Origin: Sphingobium sp. TCM1
GTDB lineage: Bacteria > Pseudomonadota > Alphaproteobacteria > Sphingomonadales > Sphingomonadaceae
Assembly: GCF_001650725.1 (NCBI RefSeq)
Contig: NZ_LXVX01000034.1
Span: 1-64,000, forward strand
Length of the DNA: 64,000 nucleotides
Direction: 5' to 3'
The translations under genes and the position numbers were made by a program. The notes beneath the pieces are model-generated. The model was not told the origin of the DNA. It was given only the letters and a program-made list of their open reading frames with translations, and made no database searches. Positions within the stretch are counted from its first letter, which is position 1, and each line of letters opens with the position of its first letter. This document shows positions 52,068 to 61,240 of the stretch, piece by piece.

Positions 52068-54017
52068 TTACTGGTCGCCGCTGTTGGTCGCGGCCAGCGC
52101 CTGGCGCACCTGCGCCACGGCATTGGCGTTGCGCGTAACGTCCAGCTGCTTTTCGACCGCGCGCTCGAACTGCTGGCCATATTCCTGGCCGATCACTTCG
52201 CCCAGCTGGTCGCGCACCTGCGCCAGCAGCTGGGGCTGGCCCTTGGCGTCGCCACGCTCGATCTTGTTCAGCTGGACCACGAAATAGCCGCGATCCTGAC
52301 CGATCGGCAGGGTCTTGACCGTGTTGGCCGCCATCGAGAAGAGGATCGCGACCTCGGCCGGCGGGCGCTGTTCGCCGCGCATGATGTCGGCGCGGCGGCC
52401 GCCCAGCACCTGCGGCGCGGGCAACTTGACGCCGGCCTGGGCGATGGCGTCGGCCAGCTTCGCGCCCTTGGCGACCTTCGCCTGGATCTGCTCGGCCAGC
52501 GCCTTTGCCTTCTGGTTGCCGGCGTTGAGCTTGTACTGCGCCAGCACCAGCTGCTTCACCTCGGCCAGCGGCGGGGGTGCGGCGGCGATGATCTCGCCCG
52601 GCGCGACCAGCGCATAGCGCTTGTCCGGGGTGATCGGCACCAGCTGCGCGTCATCGTCGGCGCTCATCGCGAAGACGGGGGCGATCAGCGGCTGGATGTC
52701 GGCGGGCACCACATAGGCCTGGTCCCTGACCTGCTTGCCGGTCGACAGCAGCGCCGGGCTGGTCGCCAGCGTCAGGCCATTATCCTTCACCACTTCCTCG
52801 AAGGTGCCGCCATCGGCGATCTGGTCCTCCAGCTTGCCGGTGAAGTCGGCGAGCAGCTGCTTTTCCTTCTGCGCGCGCAGCGTCTCGACGATTTCGCCGC
52901 GCACGGCGGCCAGTGGACGCGCCGGCGTCTCGTTGATCGCGGTGACGCGCAGCAGCAGCCAGCCGAGCGATCCGCGCACCGGTCCCACCAGTTCGCCCTG
53001 CCTGGCGGCGAAGGCGGCGTCGGCCACGGCCTTGCTGGCCGATGCGGTCAGCGCCTCGCGGCTCTGGTCGGCGGCGGTCGACACCGCAAGGCCCGCGCCC
53101 TGCGCGGCGACGGCCAGGGTCTTGCCGGCCTTCACCTGATCGGCGATCGCCTTCGCACCCGCCTGCGTCGGCAGGACCAGCTGCTCGATGCTGCGGTTCT
53201 GCTTCGCCGCATAGGCGGCCTTGTTCTGGTTGTAATAGCCGGCGATCTCCGCCTCGGACGGTTGCGACGCCTGGGCGAAGCGGGCGGCGTCGACCACCGC
53301 ATAGCGGATGCGGCGCTGTTCGGGGATGGTGAAGCGGGCGCTGTTCTTCCTGTAATAATCGGCCAGCTGCGCGTCGGTCGGGCTCTTCTCGTCGAGGAAG
53401 GCGACCGCCGGGATCGCGGCGACCGTGCCCTGGCGCGCTTCCAGCAGCAGCGACGCATAGGGCAGCACCAGCGTTTCGGAAGGACGCGCGCCCAGGCCGA
53501 TCGGCGCCAGCAGCTGGCGCTGGAGGATCTCGCGGCTGATATCGTCGCGCAGCGCCTGTTCGGTCAGCCGCTCGCGGATCAGCAGCTGGCGGAAATTCTC
53601 CTGGCTGAAATTGCCGGCCGCGTCCTGGAAGGCGGGGATCTGCGCGATCTGCGCGTCGACCAGCCGCTTGGAGATATGCACGCCCTGATCGTCGGCAAAG
53701 GCACGCAGCGTCAGCGATGCGACAAGCTGGTCATAGACCTGTGCCGCGCCGCCCTGCGCGAAGAAATCGGCGATCTGGAGGCCTGGATTGGAGCGGCGCG
53801 CATTTTCGAACACGCGCTGCACCCGGTCCTGAAACTCCCCCTGGCTCAGCTTGTGGCCCTTTGCCGAGGCGGCCGTGCCGCCCCCGCCCAGGCTGTTGCC
53901 GAACTGGCCGCTGGTCAGGTCGCCCAGGATGAAGGCGGCGGCGATGACCCCCAGGAAGAGGATCGCGAAGAGCGCGCCGAACTTGGAGCGGATGAAGCTG
54001 CGAAAGACAGAAAGCAT
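52068..54017 (-). CDS. ppiD: PpiD/SurA-like periplasmic chaperone (peptidyl-prolyl isomerase family)
   Basis: A 649-aa inner-membrane-anchored folding factor. It begins with a short cytoplasmic end and a membrane span (FGALFAILFLGVIAAAFILGDLTS, about 13-36). SurA-N helices run to about 160 (GHKLSQGEFQDRVQRV), a central parvulin-like region lies near 240-350, and a second half is poorly conserved. The parvulin domain seems degenerate, as in PpiD. It overlaps nothing but is followed by trpE after one base, an arrangement frequent in Sphingomonadales. Confidence 0.88.
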   Translation of the reverse strand: MLSVFRSFIRSKFGALFAILFLGVIAAAFILGDLTSGQFGNSLGGGGTAASAKGHKLSQGEFQDRVQRVFENARRSNPGLQIADFFAQGGAAQVYDQLVASLTLRAFADDQGVHISKRLVDAQIAQIPAFQDAAGNFSQENFRQLLIRERLTEQALRDDISREILQRQLLAPIGLGARPSETLVLPYASLLLEARQGTVAAIPAVAFLDEKSPTDAQLADYYRKNSARFTIPEQRRIRYAVVDAARFAQASQPSEAEIAGYYNQNKAAYAAKQNRSIEQLVLPTQAGAKAIADQVKAGKTLAVAAQGAGLAVSTAADQSREALTASASKAVADAAFAARQGELVGPVRGSLGWLLLRVTAINETPARPLAAVRGEIVETLRAQKEKQLLADFTGKLEDQIADGGTFEEVVKDNGLTLATSPALLSTGKQVRDQAYVVPADIQPLIAPVFAMSADDDAQLVPITPDKRYALVAPGEIIAAAPPPLAEVKQLVLAQYKLNAGNQKAKALAEQIQAKVAKGAKLADAIAQAGVKLPAPQVLGGRRADIMRGEQRPPAEVAILFSMAANTVKTLPIGQDRGYFVVQLNKIERGDAKGQPQLLAQVRDQLGEVIGQEYGQQFERAVEKQLDVTRNANAVAQVRQALAATNSGDQ

Positions 54018-54219
54018 GGGGGACCCGGTACTGCGGCTGTGTGGCGGCCCGCTTTAAGGGCGGAACGGCGCGGCGGCAAGGCTTGCACTGGACAAATGCG
54101 TGAGCGCCGTTCATCGGCTTTCTCCAGTTCCCGTTCTTCCGGGGAGACGCGGGGCGGCAAGCCCGGTGACGGAGGCGCGGGAGCGACGTGCAGCAATAAC
54201 CACAAGGGAAATCACGCGG

Positions 54220-54981
54220 ATGAACAGGCGGAAGCTGGTTGTCGGCAACTGGAAGATGAACGGGATGCGCGCGCATCTGGGCGAAGTGGAGGCGATCGGC
54301 CGGGTGGCCGCGGCGCATCCGGCGGTGGAGGTGGGCCTCTGCCTGCCCGCCACGCTCATCATGGCGGGATCGGAGCGGCGCGGCGCGGCGTTCATCGGCG
54401 CGCAGAACTGCCATATGGACATGAGCGGCGCCTATACCGGATCGCTCTCGGCCGAAATGCTGGCGGAGGCGGGCGCCACCTGGGTCATCACCGGCCACAG
54501 CGAACGGCGCGAGGCGCGCGGCGAGACCAATGCCGACATCGCCGCCAAGTCGGTCGCCGCGCACAAGGCGGGCATCAACGTCATCCTCTGCGTTGGCGAG
54601 ACGATCGACATACGCGACGCCGGTCGGGCGGAGGAAGTGGTGTCGGCGCAGCTGCTCGCATCGCTGCCCGAAGGCGCGTCGGCCGACTGGCTGGCGGTCG
54701 CCTATGAACCCATCTGGGCGATCGGCACCGGACGCATCCCCACGATCGAGGCGGTCGCCTCCATGCACGCCGCCCTGCGCGCCGCGCTCAGGAGCCGGAT
54801 CGGCGAAGAGGCGGACAAGGTGCGGATTCTCTATGGCGGCTCGATGAACGGCGACAATGCGGTCGAACTCATGTCCGTGCCCGACGTCGATGGCGGCCTG
54901 GTCGGCGGCGCCAGCCTGACCGCGGCGAAATTCGCCCCGATCATCGAGGCGGCCGACCAGCGCATGGCGGCCGCGGCCTGA
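54220..54981 (+). CDS. tpiA: Triosephosphate isomerase
   Basis: Interconverts DHAP and glyceraldehyde 3-phosphate. All active-site residues are visible: Lys12 in NWKMNG, His93 in GHSERR and Glu163 in AYEPIWAIGTG. The phosphate loop LYGGSMN and GGLVGGASL end are normal. The ATG at 54220 gives 253 aa; the frame is open further upstream but without family similarity. It diverges from ppiD, and secG follows, a common pairing. Confidence 0.97.
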   Translation: MNRRKLVVGNWKMNGMRAHLGEVEAIGRVAAAHPAVEVGLCLPATLIMAGSERRGAAFIGAQNCHMDMSGAYTGSLSAEMLAEAGATWVITGHSERREARGETNADIAAKSVAAHKAGINVILCVGETIDIRDAGRAEEVVSAQLLASLPEGASADWLAVAYEPIWAIGTGRIPTIEAVASMHAALRAALRSRIGEEADKVRILYGGSMNGDNAVELMSVPDVDGGLVGGASLTAAKFAPIIEAADQRMAAAA

Positions 54982-54989
54982 TGATCGAC

Positions 54990-55031
54990 ACATCCGTTCG
55001 CTTCGAGCGAAGTCGGGAAGCGAACGGATGT
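54990..55031. repeat. Perfect 15-bp palindrome after tpiA
   Basis: ACATCCGTTCGCTTC and GAAGCGAACGGATGT (54990-55004 with 55017-55031) pair perfectly around a 12-base loop. The element begins 9 bases after the tpiA stop without a T-run. Its sequence recurs inverted at 1180-1205, and in part at 8142-8152. Confidence 0.8.
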
Positions 55032-55126
55032 CGGTGTGAGGAGGGAAGGGCGGACAAGGTTGCCCCCGCGCCCCATCATCGCTATGTGCGCGCCAACGCA
55101 CTCCTTCACCGGACAGAAACAGCCCA

Positions 55127-55507
55127 ATGTTCACCTTCCTCCTCGTCGTGCAGGCGATCATCGCCGCCCTGCTGGTCACCGTCATCCTGATGCAGAAGTC
55201 GGAAGGCGGCGGCCTGGGCGTGGGCGGCAGCCCGGCGGGGCTGATGTCGGCGCGCGGCGCGGCGGATTTCCTGACCCGGTCGACCACCGTGCTCGCCAGC
55301 ATCTTCGTGCTGCTGTCGATCGTCATGGCGGTCATCGCCTCGGTGCGCCATGCGCCGAGCGACATCGATACCTCGCTGGTGCGTCAGGCTCCGGCGACGC
55401 AGGGCGCCCCGGCGCCGGCGAATGCTGATCCGCTGGCCGGTGCGGCCAGCAATGCGGCCGCGGCGCCGACTCCGGCGGCCAACGGCGCGGTTCCGCTCGC
55501 CAACTAA
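55127..55507 (+). CDS. secG: Preprotein translocase subunit SecG
   Basis: Small subunit of the SecYEG channel. Two membrane spans (TFLLVVQAIIAALLVTVILMQ and STTVLASIFVLLSIVMAVIA) flank the conserved cytoplasmic loop SEGGGLGVGG. The C-terminal third is Ala/Pro-rich and probably disordered, giving 126 aa, longer than the enterobacterial form. The gene order tpiA-secG-pyrG is widespread in Alphaproteobacteria. Confidence 0.95.
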   Translation: MFTFLLVVQAIIAALLVTVILMQKSEGGGLGVGGSPAGLMSARGAADFLTRSTTVLASIFVLLSIVMAVIASVRHAPSDIDTSLVRQAPATQGAPAPANADPLAGAASNAAAAPTPAANGAVPLAN

Positions 55508-55536
55508 CCACCTCACCGATCTTTCGATCTTTTTTT

Positions 55537-55560
55537 AAGCGCGCGTGGATTCGCGCGCTT
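55537..55560. other. Hairpin between secG and pyrG
   Basis: A perfect 9-bp stem AAGCGCGCG/CGCGCGCTT (55537-55545 with 55552-55560) lies 37 bases before the pyrG start. An eight-T run precedes rather than follows it, so it is not a regular terminator. It may modulate pyrG. Confidence 0.5.
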
Positions 55561-55597
55561 GCCCTTTGTTGTTCCGAAAGGCTAAGCCTCCACTCCC

Positions 55598-57229
55598 ATG
55601 GCGCGGTATATTTTCATCACCGGCGGCGTGGTCTCCTCGCTTGGCAAGGGCCTGATGGCCGCTTCGCTTGCAGCTCTGTTGCAGGCGCGAGGTTTCCGTG
55701 TTCGCATCCGGAAGTTCGATCCCTATCTCAATGTCGATCCGGGCACGATGAGCCCGTATCAGCATGGTGAGGTCTATGTGACCGACGATGGGGCGGAAAC
55801 CGACCTCGACCTTGGCCATTATGAGCGTTTTACAGGGGTTTCGGCGCGTCAGTCGGATAATGTGACGCAGGGCCGCGTCTACCAGACGATCATCCAGCGC
55901 GAACGGCGCGGCGACTATCTGGGCGCGACGGTGCAGGTCATCCCGCACGTCACCGACGAGATCAAGGCCTTCGCGCTGGCCGACACCGAAGATCTCGACT
56001 TCGTCCTGTGCGAAATCGGCGGCACGGTGGGCGACATCGAATCGCTCCCCTTCATGGAGGCGATTCGCCAACTCCATAACGACCTCGATCGCGGCCAGTC
56101 GATCTTCGTCCATGTGACGCTGGTGCCCTATATCGCGGCGGCCGGCGAGCTGAAGACCAAGCCGACCCAGCACAGCGTGCGCGAACTGACCTCGCTCGGC
56201 ATCCAGCCCGACATATTGCTGTGCCGCTGCGAACATCCGCTGCCCGAAAGCGAGCGCCGCAAGATCGCGCTTTTCTGCAACGTGCGTCCCGAAGCGGTCA
56301 TCCCCGCACTGGACGCCAGCAGCATCTACGCCGTGCCCCAGCAATATCATGCCGAAGGACTGGACGAGGAAGTGCTGCGCGCCTTCGGCATCAAGGATGC
56401 GCCCGCGCCCAGCATGGCGCGCTGGGACGACATCATGGATCGCCAGCTCAATCCCGAGGGTGAAGTGACGATCGGCGTGGTCGGCAAATATGTCGGCCTG
56501 CTCGACGCCTACAAGTCGCTGCACGAGGCGCTGCACCATGGCGGCCTCGCCAACCGGGTGAAGGTCAATATCAAGTGGATCGACGCTGAGCTGTTCGAGA
56601 AGGGCGAGGATCTCGTCGCCAGCCTCGAACCGATGCACGGCATCCTCGTCCCCGGCGGCTTCGGCGTGCGCGGGTCGGAGGGCAAGATCGCCTCGGTCAA
56701 GTTCGCGCGCGAACGCAACGTGCCCTTCTTCGGCATCTGCCTCGGTATGCAGATGGCCTGCATCGAGGGCGCGCGCAACACGGCGGGTATCGCCGACGCG
56801 TCCACCACCGAGTTTGGCGAGACGTCCGAGCCGGTCGTCGGCCTCATCACCGAATGGATGAGCAAGGAAGGCCTGCAGAAGCGCACCGCCGAAACCGACC
56901 TGGGCGGCACGATGCGCCTGGGCGCCTATCCCGCCAGGCTCGACGGTAACAGCGTCGTTGCGGGCGTCTATGGCGCGACCGAGATCAGCGAACGGCATCG
57001 CCACCGCTATGAGGTGAATGCGGGCTATCGCGAGCCGCTGGAAAAGGGCGGCCTGATCTTCTCCGGCATGTCGCCGGACGGCACGCTGCCGGAAATCGTC
57101 GAGCGGCCCGACCATCCCTGGTTCGTCGGCGTGCAGTTCCACCCGGAACTGAAATCCAAGCCCTTCGACCCGCATCCGCTCTTCGCCAGCTTCATTCAGG
57201 CGGCGGTCAAGCAGAGCCGGCTGGTGTAA
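55598..57229 (+). CDS. pyrG: CTP synthase
   Basis: Aminates UTP to CTP using glutamine. The N-terminal synthetase domain opens [24 protein letters not shown] and contains the [19 protein letters not shown] loop. The C-terminal class I glutamine amidotransferase domain has the nucleophile Cys381 in [11 protein letters not shown] and the His-Glu pair in VQFHPELKS. Length 543 aa is normal. A clear terminator follows. An upstream hairpin sits in the secG-pyrG gap. Confidence 0.98.
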   Translation: MARYIFITGGVVSSLGKGLMAASLAALLQARGFRVRIRKFDPYLNVDPGTMSPYQHGEVYVTDDGAETDLDLGHYERFTGVSARQSDNVTQGRVYQTIIQRERRGDYLGATVQVIPHVTDEIKAFALADTEDLDFVLCEIGGTVGDIESLPFMEAIRQLHNDLDRGQSIFVHVTLVPYIAAAGELKTKPTQHSVRELTSLGIQPDILLCRCEHPLPESERRKIALFCNVRPEAVIPALDASSIYAVPQQYHAEGLDEEVLRAFGIKDAPAPSMARWDDIMDRQLNPEGEVTIGVVGKYVGLLDAYKSLHEALHHGGLANRVKVNIKWIDAELFEKGEDLVASLEPMHGILVPGGFGVRGSEGKIASVKFARERNVPFFGICLGMQMACIEGARNTAGIADASTTEFGETSEPVVGLITEWMSKEGLQKRTAETDLGGTMRLGAYPARLDGNSVVAGVYGATEISERHRHRYEVNAGYREPLEKGGLIFSGMSPDGTLPEIVERPDHPWFVGVQFHPELKSKPFDPHPLFASFIQAAVKQSRLV

Positions 57230-57234
57230 ATGGA

Positions 57235-57260
57235 AACGGGGCCGGATGGCCCCGTTTTTC
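57235..57260 (+). terminator. Intrinsic terminator downstream of pyrG
   Basis: A perfect 9-bp stem AACGGGGCC/GGCCCCGTT (57235-57243 with 57248-57256) runs into five T, ending at 57259. Confidence 0.86.
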
Positions 57261-57292
57261 GTCTCGGGCTGCGCCGTCGGAATGCGGGAGGA

Positions 57293-57610
57293 TCAGAGGG
57301 CCGGCATCACGTCTGTCTGCGCGAAATCGCCGCCCACGAACAATAATGGACAGTCGCGCCTCCTGGCCAGCTCATAGGCGAAACAGTCGCCGAAATTGAG
57401 GCTGGCGGGATGCGCGCCCTTGCCCCATCGGGCATAGGCGGCAGCGGCGCGCCGCGCGGAAGCGGGGGTCACGGGAACGATTTCGACGTCCAGACCGGCA
57501 ATAGGCGTTTCAGCCTCGGCTGCTATGCCCCGCTGGCCCGCAACGATGAGCATCTTCGTAAGGGTTGCCGCCGAGATGGCGATGTCGTCTTGCTGTCGAA
57601 GGACGGTCAT
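57293..57610 (-). pseudogene. VapC-like PIN toxin remnant lacking its N-terminus
   Basis: From ATG 57610 the frame gives 105 aa covering the PIN domain from the second helix on: ISAATLTKMLIV, HPASLNFGDCFAYELA and LLFVGGDFAQTDV. The normal VapC N-terminus with the first catalytic Asp (the MIVDSSALVAIL strand) is missing, and the expected glutamate of the AATxxE motif reads lysine (ATLTKMLIV). Its ATG overlaps the stop of the antitoxin frame (ATGA). The later two aspartates remain. It is very unlikely to be an active ribonuclease. Confidence 0.7.
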
Positions 57611-57741
57611 GCACGCATCTTGACCGGAACCAGGCGCACGGCAGGATGGCCGTGACGGGCAAGGATGACCTCGTCCCCCGCTTCGGCGCGGCGGACGAGA
57701 TCGGTCATTTGCGCCTTGGCGTCGGTCACGGAAACCTTCAT
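57607..57741 (-). pseudogene. Phd/VapB-type antitoxin remnant, C-terminally truncated
   Basis: The 44-aa frame from ATG 57741 is the DNA-binding half of a prevent-host-death antitoxin (MKVSVTDAKAQMTDLVRRAE and EVILARHGHPAVRLVPVK). It ends at MRA, where full antitoxins continue for about 35 residues of toxin-binding tail. The stop codon coincides with the start of the toxin remnant, so one deletion probably removed the end of the antitoxin and the beginning of the toxin. Confidence 0.65.
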
Positions 57742-57803
57742 CGGCACCGCTCCCGTTGCGATTGCCGCTGGAGATGGACCGTTCGATGGTCCCATTCAAG
57801 CCG

Positions 57804-58937
57804 TCACCCCGCCGGCGTCAGCTTCAGCATCCGCCCCTGCGATCCGTCGTCGCCATCCTCCAGCAGCCACAGCGCGCCGTCCGGTCCCTGCTCGACCTCG
57901 CGGATGCGCGCGCCCATGTCCCACTGGTCTGCCTTTTCCGCCGTCTCGCCGTCCAGCTTCACCCGGACGAGGCTCTGGCTGGACAGCCCGCCGATGAACA
58001 GGCTGTCCTTCCATTGCGGGAACAGGTCGCCCGAATAATGGATCAGCCCGCCCGGCGAAATCACCGGGTTCCAGCTCAGCTTGGGCGCTTCATAGCCATC
58101 GCCCGCCTTGTGATCGGGAATGTCGCGGCCGTCATAATGGTCGCCGTTCGACACCTTGGGATAGCCATAGTTGAGACCCGGCTTGATGAGGTTCACCTCG
58201 TCGCCGCCCTTCGGCCCCATTTCCTGCTCCCACAGCCGTCCATCCTTGTCGAAGGCGATGCCCAACAGGTTGCGATGGCCATAGGACCATATGGTGGGGT
58301 TGAAGCCCTTGGCGGCCAGAGGATTGCCCGCCGCGGGCGTGCCGTCCGGGTTCAGGCGCAGCACCTTGCCCAGCGTCGCCTTGGGGTCTTGCGCCGGATC
58401 GAATTTCTGGCGCTCGCCATTGGTGAAGAAAAGATATTTGCCGTCCGGCGAGAAGGCGATGCGGCCGGAATAATGGCCGTTGCCCGTCACATAGGGGCTG
58501 GCGCGGAAGATCACCTGTACGCCGTCCAGCCTGGTCGTGCCGTCACTCGCCTGATTGAACGCGCCCTTGGCCAGCGCCACGCCCTTCAGCCCGTCGCGTT
58601 CTTCGGAAAAGCTGAAATAGACCGCCTTGTCCGTGCCGAAAGTCGGCGACAGCACCACGTCCATCAGCGCGCCCTGTCCCGCGCTGTCCACAGCGGGGAT
58701 GCCCGCGACCGGAATCTTGGTCCCGTTCTTCGGATCGAACAGGATCATCTCGCCCTTCTTTTCCGTCACCAGCGCGCGGCCGTCGGGCAGGAAGGTCATG
58801 GCCCAGGGCGAATCGAAATCGGCGATGACGGACGTCTTGAACGGCTTTTCGGCCGACGCCGGCGTCTGACTGTTGGCGCCCTCGCCCGAACAGGCGATCA
58901 GGAGGAGGGGCAGGGCGGCGAGCGTCAAATGGCGCAT
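57804..58937 (-). CDS. PQQ-dependent aldose/sugar dehydrogenase (Asd/Gdh-B family) lipoprotein
   Basis: A 377-aa six-bladed propeller of the soluble glucose/sorbosone dehydrogenase family. The signal ends LLLIACSG with a lipidation cysteine at residue 16. SPWAMTFLPDGRALVTEKKG, TGNGHYSGRIAFSPDGKYLFF, IWSYGHRNLLGIAFD, the motif WEQEMGPKGGDEVNLIKPGLNYGYP and the final EQGPDGALWLLEDGDDG are typical. Calcium- and PQQ-site residues appear kept. No PQQ biosynthesis genes are nearby. It stands alone between the toxin remnant and rimP. Confidence 0.92.
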   Translation of the reverse strand: MRHLTLAALPLLLIACSGEGANSQTPASAEKPFKTSVIADFDSPWAMTFLPDGRALVTEKKGEMILFDPKNGTKIPVAGIPAVDSAGQGALMDVVLSPTFGTDKAVYFSFSEERDGLKGVALAKGAFNQASDGTTRLDGVQVIFRASPYVTGNGHYSGRIAFSPDGKYLFFTNGERQKFDPAQDPKATLGKVLRLNPDGTPAAGNPLAAKGFNPTIWSYGHRNLLGIAFDKDGRLWEQEMGPKGGDEVNLIKPGLNYGYPKVSNGDHYDGRDIPDHKAGDGYEAPKLSWNPVISPGGLIHYSGDLFPQWKDSLFIGGLSSQSLVRVKLDGETAEKADQWDMGARIREVEQGPDGALWLLEDGDDGSQGRMLKLTPAG

Positions 58938-59123
58938 CTTTCGTCTCCATGTCGGGGCTGCGGCGCGGGATTATGCGGGTGAAATGATCCGAGACGAATA
59001 ATGTTGCAGATTTCCCGTACCATGCCTATATCGCCCTTGCTTCCTTACATCGTCAAACATGTCAGGGTCGCAGGCGGAGAGCCTGCGGCGCGAAAGAAGC
59101 TGCATATTTTGTCTGGAGACTGC

Positions 59124-59648
59124 ATGGCGGACATCGCCGAACTGACCGCGCTGATCGAACCCGAGGTGAAGGCCCTGGGCTTTGCCCTCGTGCGCGTCAG
59201 GCTGTTCGGGTCGGGCGACGAATATACGCTCCAGATCATGGCCGAAAATCCGTCGACCAGGCAGCTCGTGATCGAGGATTGCGCGACCATCTCGCGCCGC
59301 CTGTCGGACGTGCTGGACGAAGCCGACCCGATCGAGGACGCCTATCGCCTCGAAGTCAGCTCGCCCGGCATCGACCGGCCGCTCACCCGCCTGCACGATT
59401 TCCTCGAATGGGCCGGGCATGAGGCGAAGATCAGCGCGACGGAGATCGTGTCGGGTCGCAAGAGCTTTCGCGGCATCCTCAAGGGCGTGGAGGGCGAGGA
59501 TATCCTCTTCGCCGACGCCAAGGCGGGTGACGTCTCCATTCCTTTCGCGCTTGTGGGCGACGCCAAGCTGGTGCTGACCGACAGGCTGATTGCTGCTAGT
59601 ATGCCGCTCTCCTCCGATGGGGCGGACGAGTTTGAAACCGAAGAATAA
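59124..59648 (+). CDS. rimP: Ribosome maturation factor RimP
   Basis: Small-subunit assembly factor. The ATG at 59124 follows CTGGAG by 5 bases and gives 174 aa, the normal size. Typical segments are LIEPEVKALGFALVRVRLFG, the DCATISRRLSDVLDEADPI loop and YRLEVSSPGIDRPLTR. The frame is open to 59001 but that part has no family similarity. nusA follows after 14 bases, the classic rimP-nusA-infB operon. Confidence 0.96.
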   Translation: MADIAELTALIEPEVKALGFALVRVRLFGSGDEYTLQIMAENPSTRQLVIEDCATISRRLSDVLDEADPIEDAYRLEVSSPGIDRPLTRLHDFLEWAGHEAKISATEIVSGRKSFRGILKGVEGEDILFADAKAGDVSIPFALVGDAKLVLTDRLIAASMPLSSDGADEFETEE

Positions 59649-59662
59649 GGGTTCATAACGTC

Positions 59663-61234
59663 ATGGCCAACGCCATTTCCGCCAACAAGGCCGAACTGAT
59701 CGCCATCGCCAATTCGGTGGCATCGGAAAAGATGATCGACAAGGCCATCGTCATCGAGGCGATGGAAGATGCGATCCAGCGCGCCGCGCGCGCCCGCTAC
59801 GGCGCGGAGAACGACATCCGCGCGAAGCTGGACCCGGACAGCGGCGACCTGCGCCTGTGGCGCGTCGTCGAAGTGGTCGAGGTGGTCGAGGATTATTTCA
59901 AGCAGGTCGACCTCAAGCAGGCGCAGAAGCTGAAGAAGGACGCCGTGATCGGCGACTTCATCGTCGATCCGCTGCCCGCCATCGACCTGGGCCGCATCGA
60001 CGCCCAGTCGGCCAAGCAGGTCATCTTCCAGAAGGTCCGCGACGCAGAGCGCGAGCGCCAGTATGAAGAATATAAGGACCGCGTGGGCGAGATCATCACC
60101 GGCGTCGTCAAGTCGGTCGAATTCGGCCATGTCGTCGTCAATCTGGGCCGCGCCGAAGGCGTGATCCGCCGGGACCAGCAGATTCCGCGCGAAGTCGTCC
60201 GCGTCGGCGACCGCATTCGTTCGGTCGTGCTGAACGTGCGCCGCGAAAATCGCGGGCCGCAGATTTTCCTGTCCCGCGCGCATCCCGAATTCATGAAGAA
60301 GCTGTTCGCGCAGGAAGTCCCCGAAATCTATGACGGTGTGATCACCATCATGGCCGCCGCCCGCGATCCGGGCAGCCGCGCCAAGATCGGCGTCATCAGC
60401 CGCGATTCGAGCATCGACCCGGTCGGCGCCTGCGTCGGCATGAAGGGCAGCCGCGTCCAGGCCGTCGTGCAGGAGATGCAGGGCGAAAAGATCGACATCA
60501 TCCCCTGGTCGGAAGATACCGCCACCTTCGTCGTCAACGCGCTTCAGCCCGCCCAGGTCGCCCGCGTCGTCATCGATGAGGAAGAAGAGCGCATCGAAGT
60601 CGTCGTTCCCGACGATCAGCTCAGCCTCGCCATCGGCCGCCGCGGCCAGAATGTCCGCCTCGCCAGCCAGCTGACCGGCAAGGCGATCGACATCATGACC
60701 GAGGCCGACGCCAGCGAGAAGCGCCAGAAGGAATTCGTCGCCCGCTCCGAACTGTTCCAGAACGAACTGGACGTGGACGAGACACTGTCGCAGCTGCTGG
60801 TGGCCGAAGGCTTCGGCGAGCTGGAAGAAGTCGCCTATGTCAGCGTCGAGGAACTGGCCGGGATCGAGGGCTTCGACGAAGATCTCGCCGCCGAGTTGCA
60901 GAGCCGCGCGCAGGAAGCGCTCGACCGTCGCGAAGCCGCCGCGCGCGAAGAGCGTCAGGCGCTGGGCGTCGAGGATGCGCTGGCCGACATGCCGCATCTG
61001 ACCGAAGCGATGCTGGTCACGCTGGGCAAGGCGGGCATCAAGACGCTCGACGATCTCGCCGACCTCGCCACCGACGAGCTGGTGCAGAAGAAGCGTATCG
61101 ACCAGCGCCGCCGCAAGTCGGACAGCAGCAGCGATGACAAGGGCGGCATCCTGGCGGCCTATGGCCTGAGCGACGAGCAGGGCAATGAGATCATCATGGC
61201 CGCCCGCGCCCACTGGTTCGAAGAGGAAGCCTGA
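59663..61234 (+). CDS. nusA: Transcription termination/antitermination factor NusA
   Basis: RNA polymerase-binding elongation factor. The NusA N-terminal domain (about 1-130, ending with the VDLKQAQKLKKDAVIGDFI region) precedes an S1 domain (EIITGVVKSVEFGHVVVNLG) and two KH domains (RAKIGVISRDSSIDPVGACVGMKGSRVQAV and LAIGRRGQNVRLASQLTGK). The alphaproteobacterial helix-hairpin-helix repeats near the end (VEELAGIEGFDEDLAAELQ, LGKAGIKTLDDLADLA) complete 523 aa. Confidence 0.98.
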   Translation: MANAISANKAELIAIANSVASEKMIDKAIVIEAMEDAIQRAARARYGAENDIRAKLDPDSGDLRLWRVVEVVEVVEDYFKQVDLKQAQKLKKDAVIGDFIVDPLPAIDLGRIDAQSAKQVIFQKVRDAERERQYEEYKDRVGEIITGVVKSVEFGHVVVNLGRAEGVIRRDQQIPREVVRVGDRIRSVVLNVRRENRGPQIFLSRAHPEFMKKLFAQEVPEIYDGVITIMAAARDPGSRAKIGVISRDSSIDPVGACVGMKGSRVQAVVQEMQGEKIDIIPWSEDTATFVVNALQPAQVARVVIDEEEERIEVVVPDDQLSLAIGRRGQNVRLASQLTGKAIDIMTEADASEKRQKEFVARSELFQNELDVDETLSQLLVAEGFGELEEVAYVSVEELAGIEGFDEDLAAELQSRAQEALDRREAAAREERQALGVEDALADMPHLTEAMLVTLGKAGIKTLDDLADLATDELVQKKRIDQRRRKSDSSSDDKGGILAAYGLSDEQGNEIIMAARAHWFEEEA

Positions 61235-61240
61235 GCCACC

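Noticed and set aside
55524..55560. A regular intrinsic terminator after secG
   Set aside because: The T-run comes before the stem on the plus strand and there is an A-run after it on the minus strand, so it does not fit the order stem then T-run.
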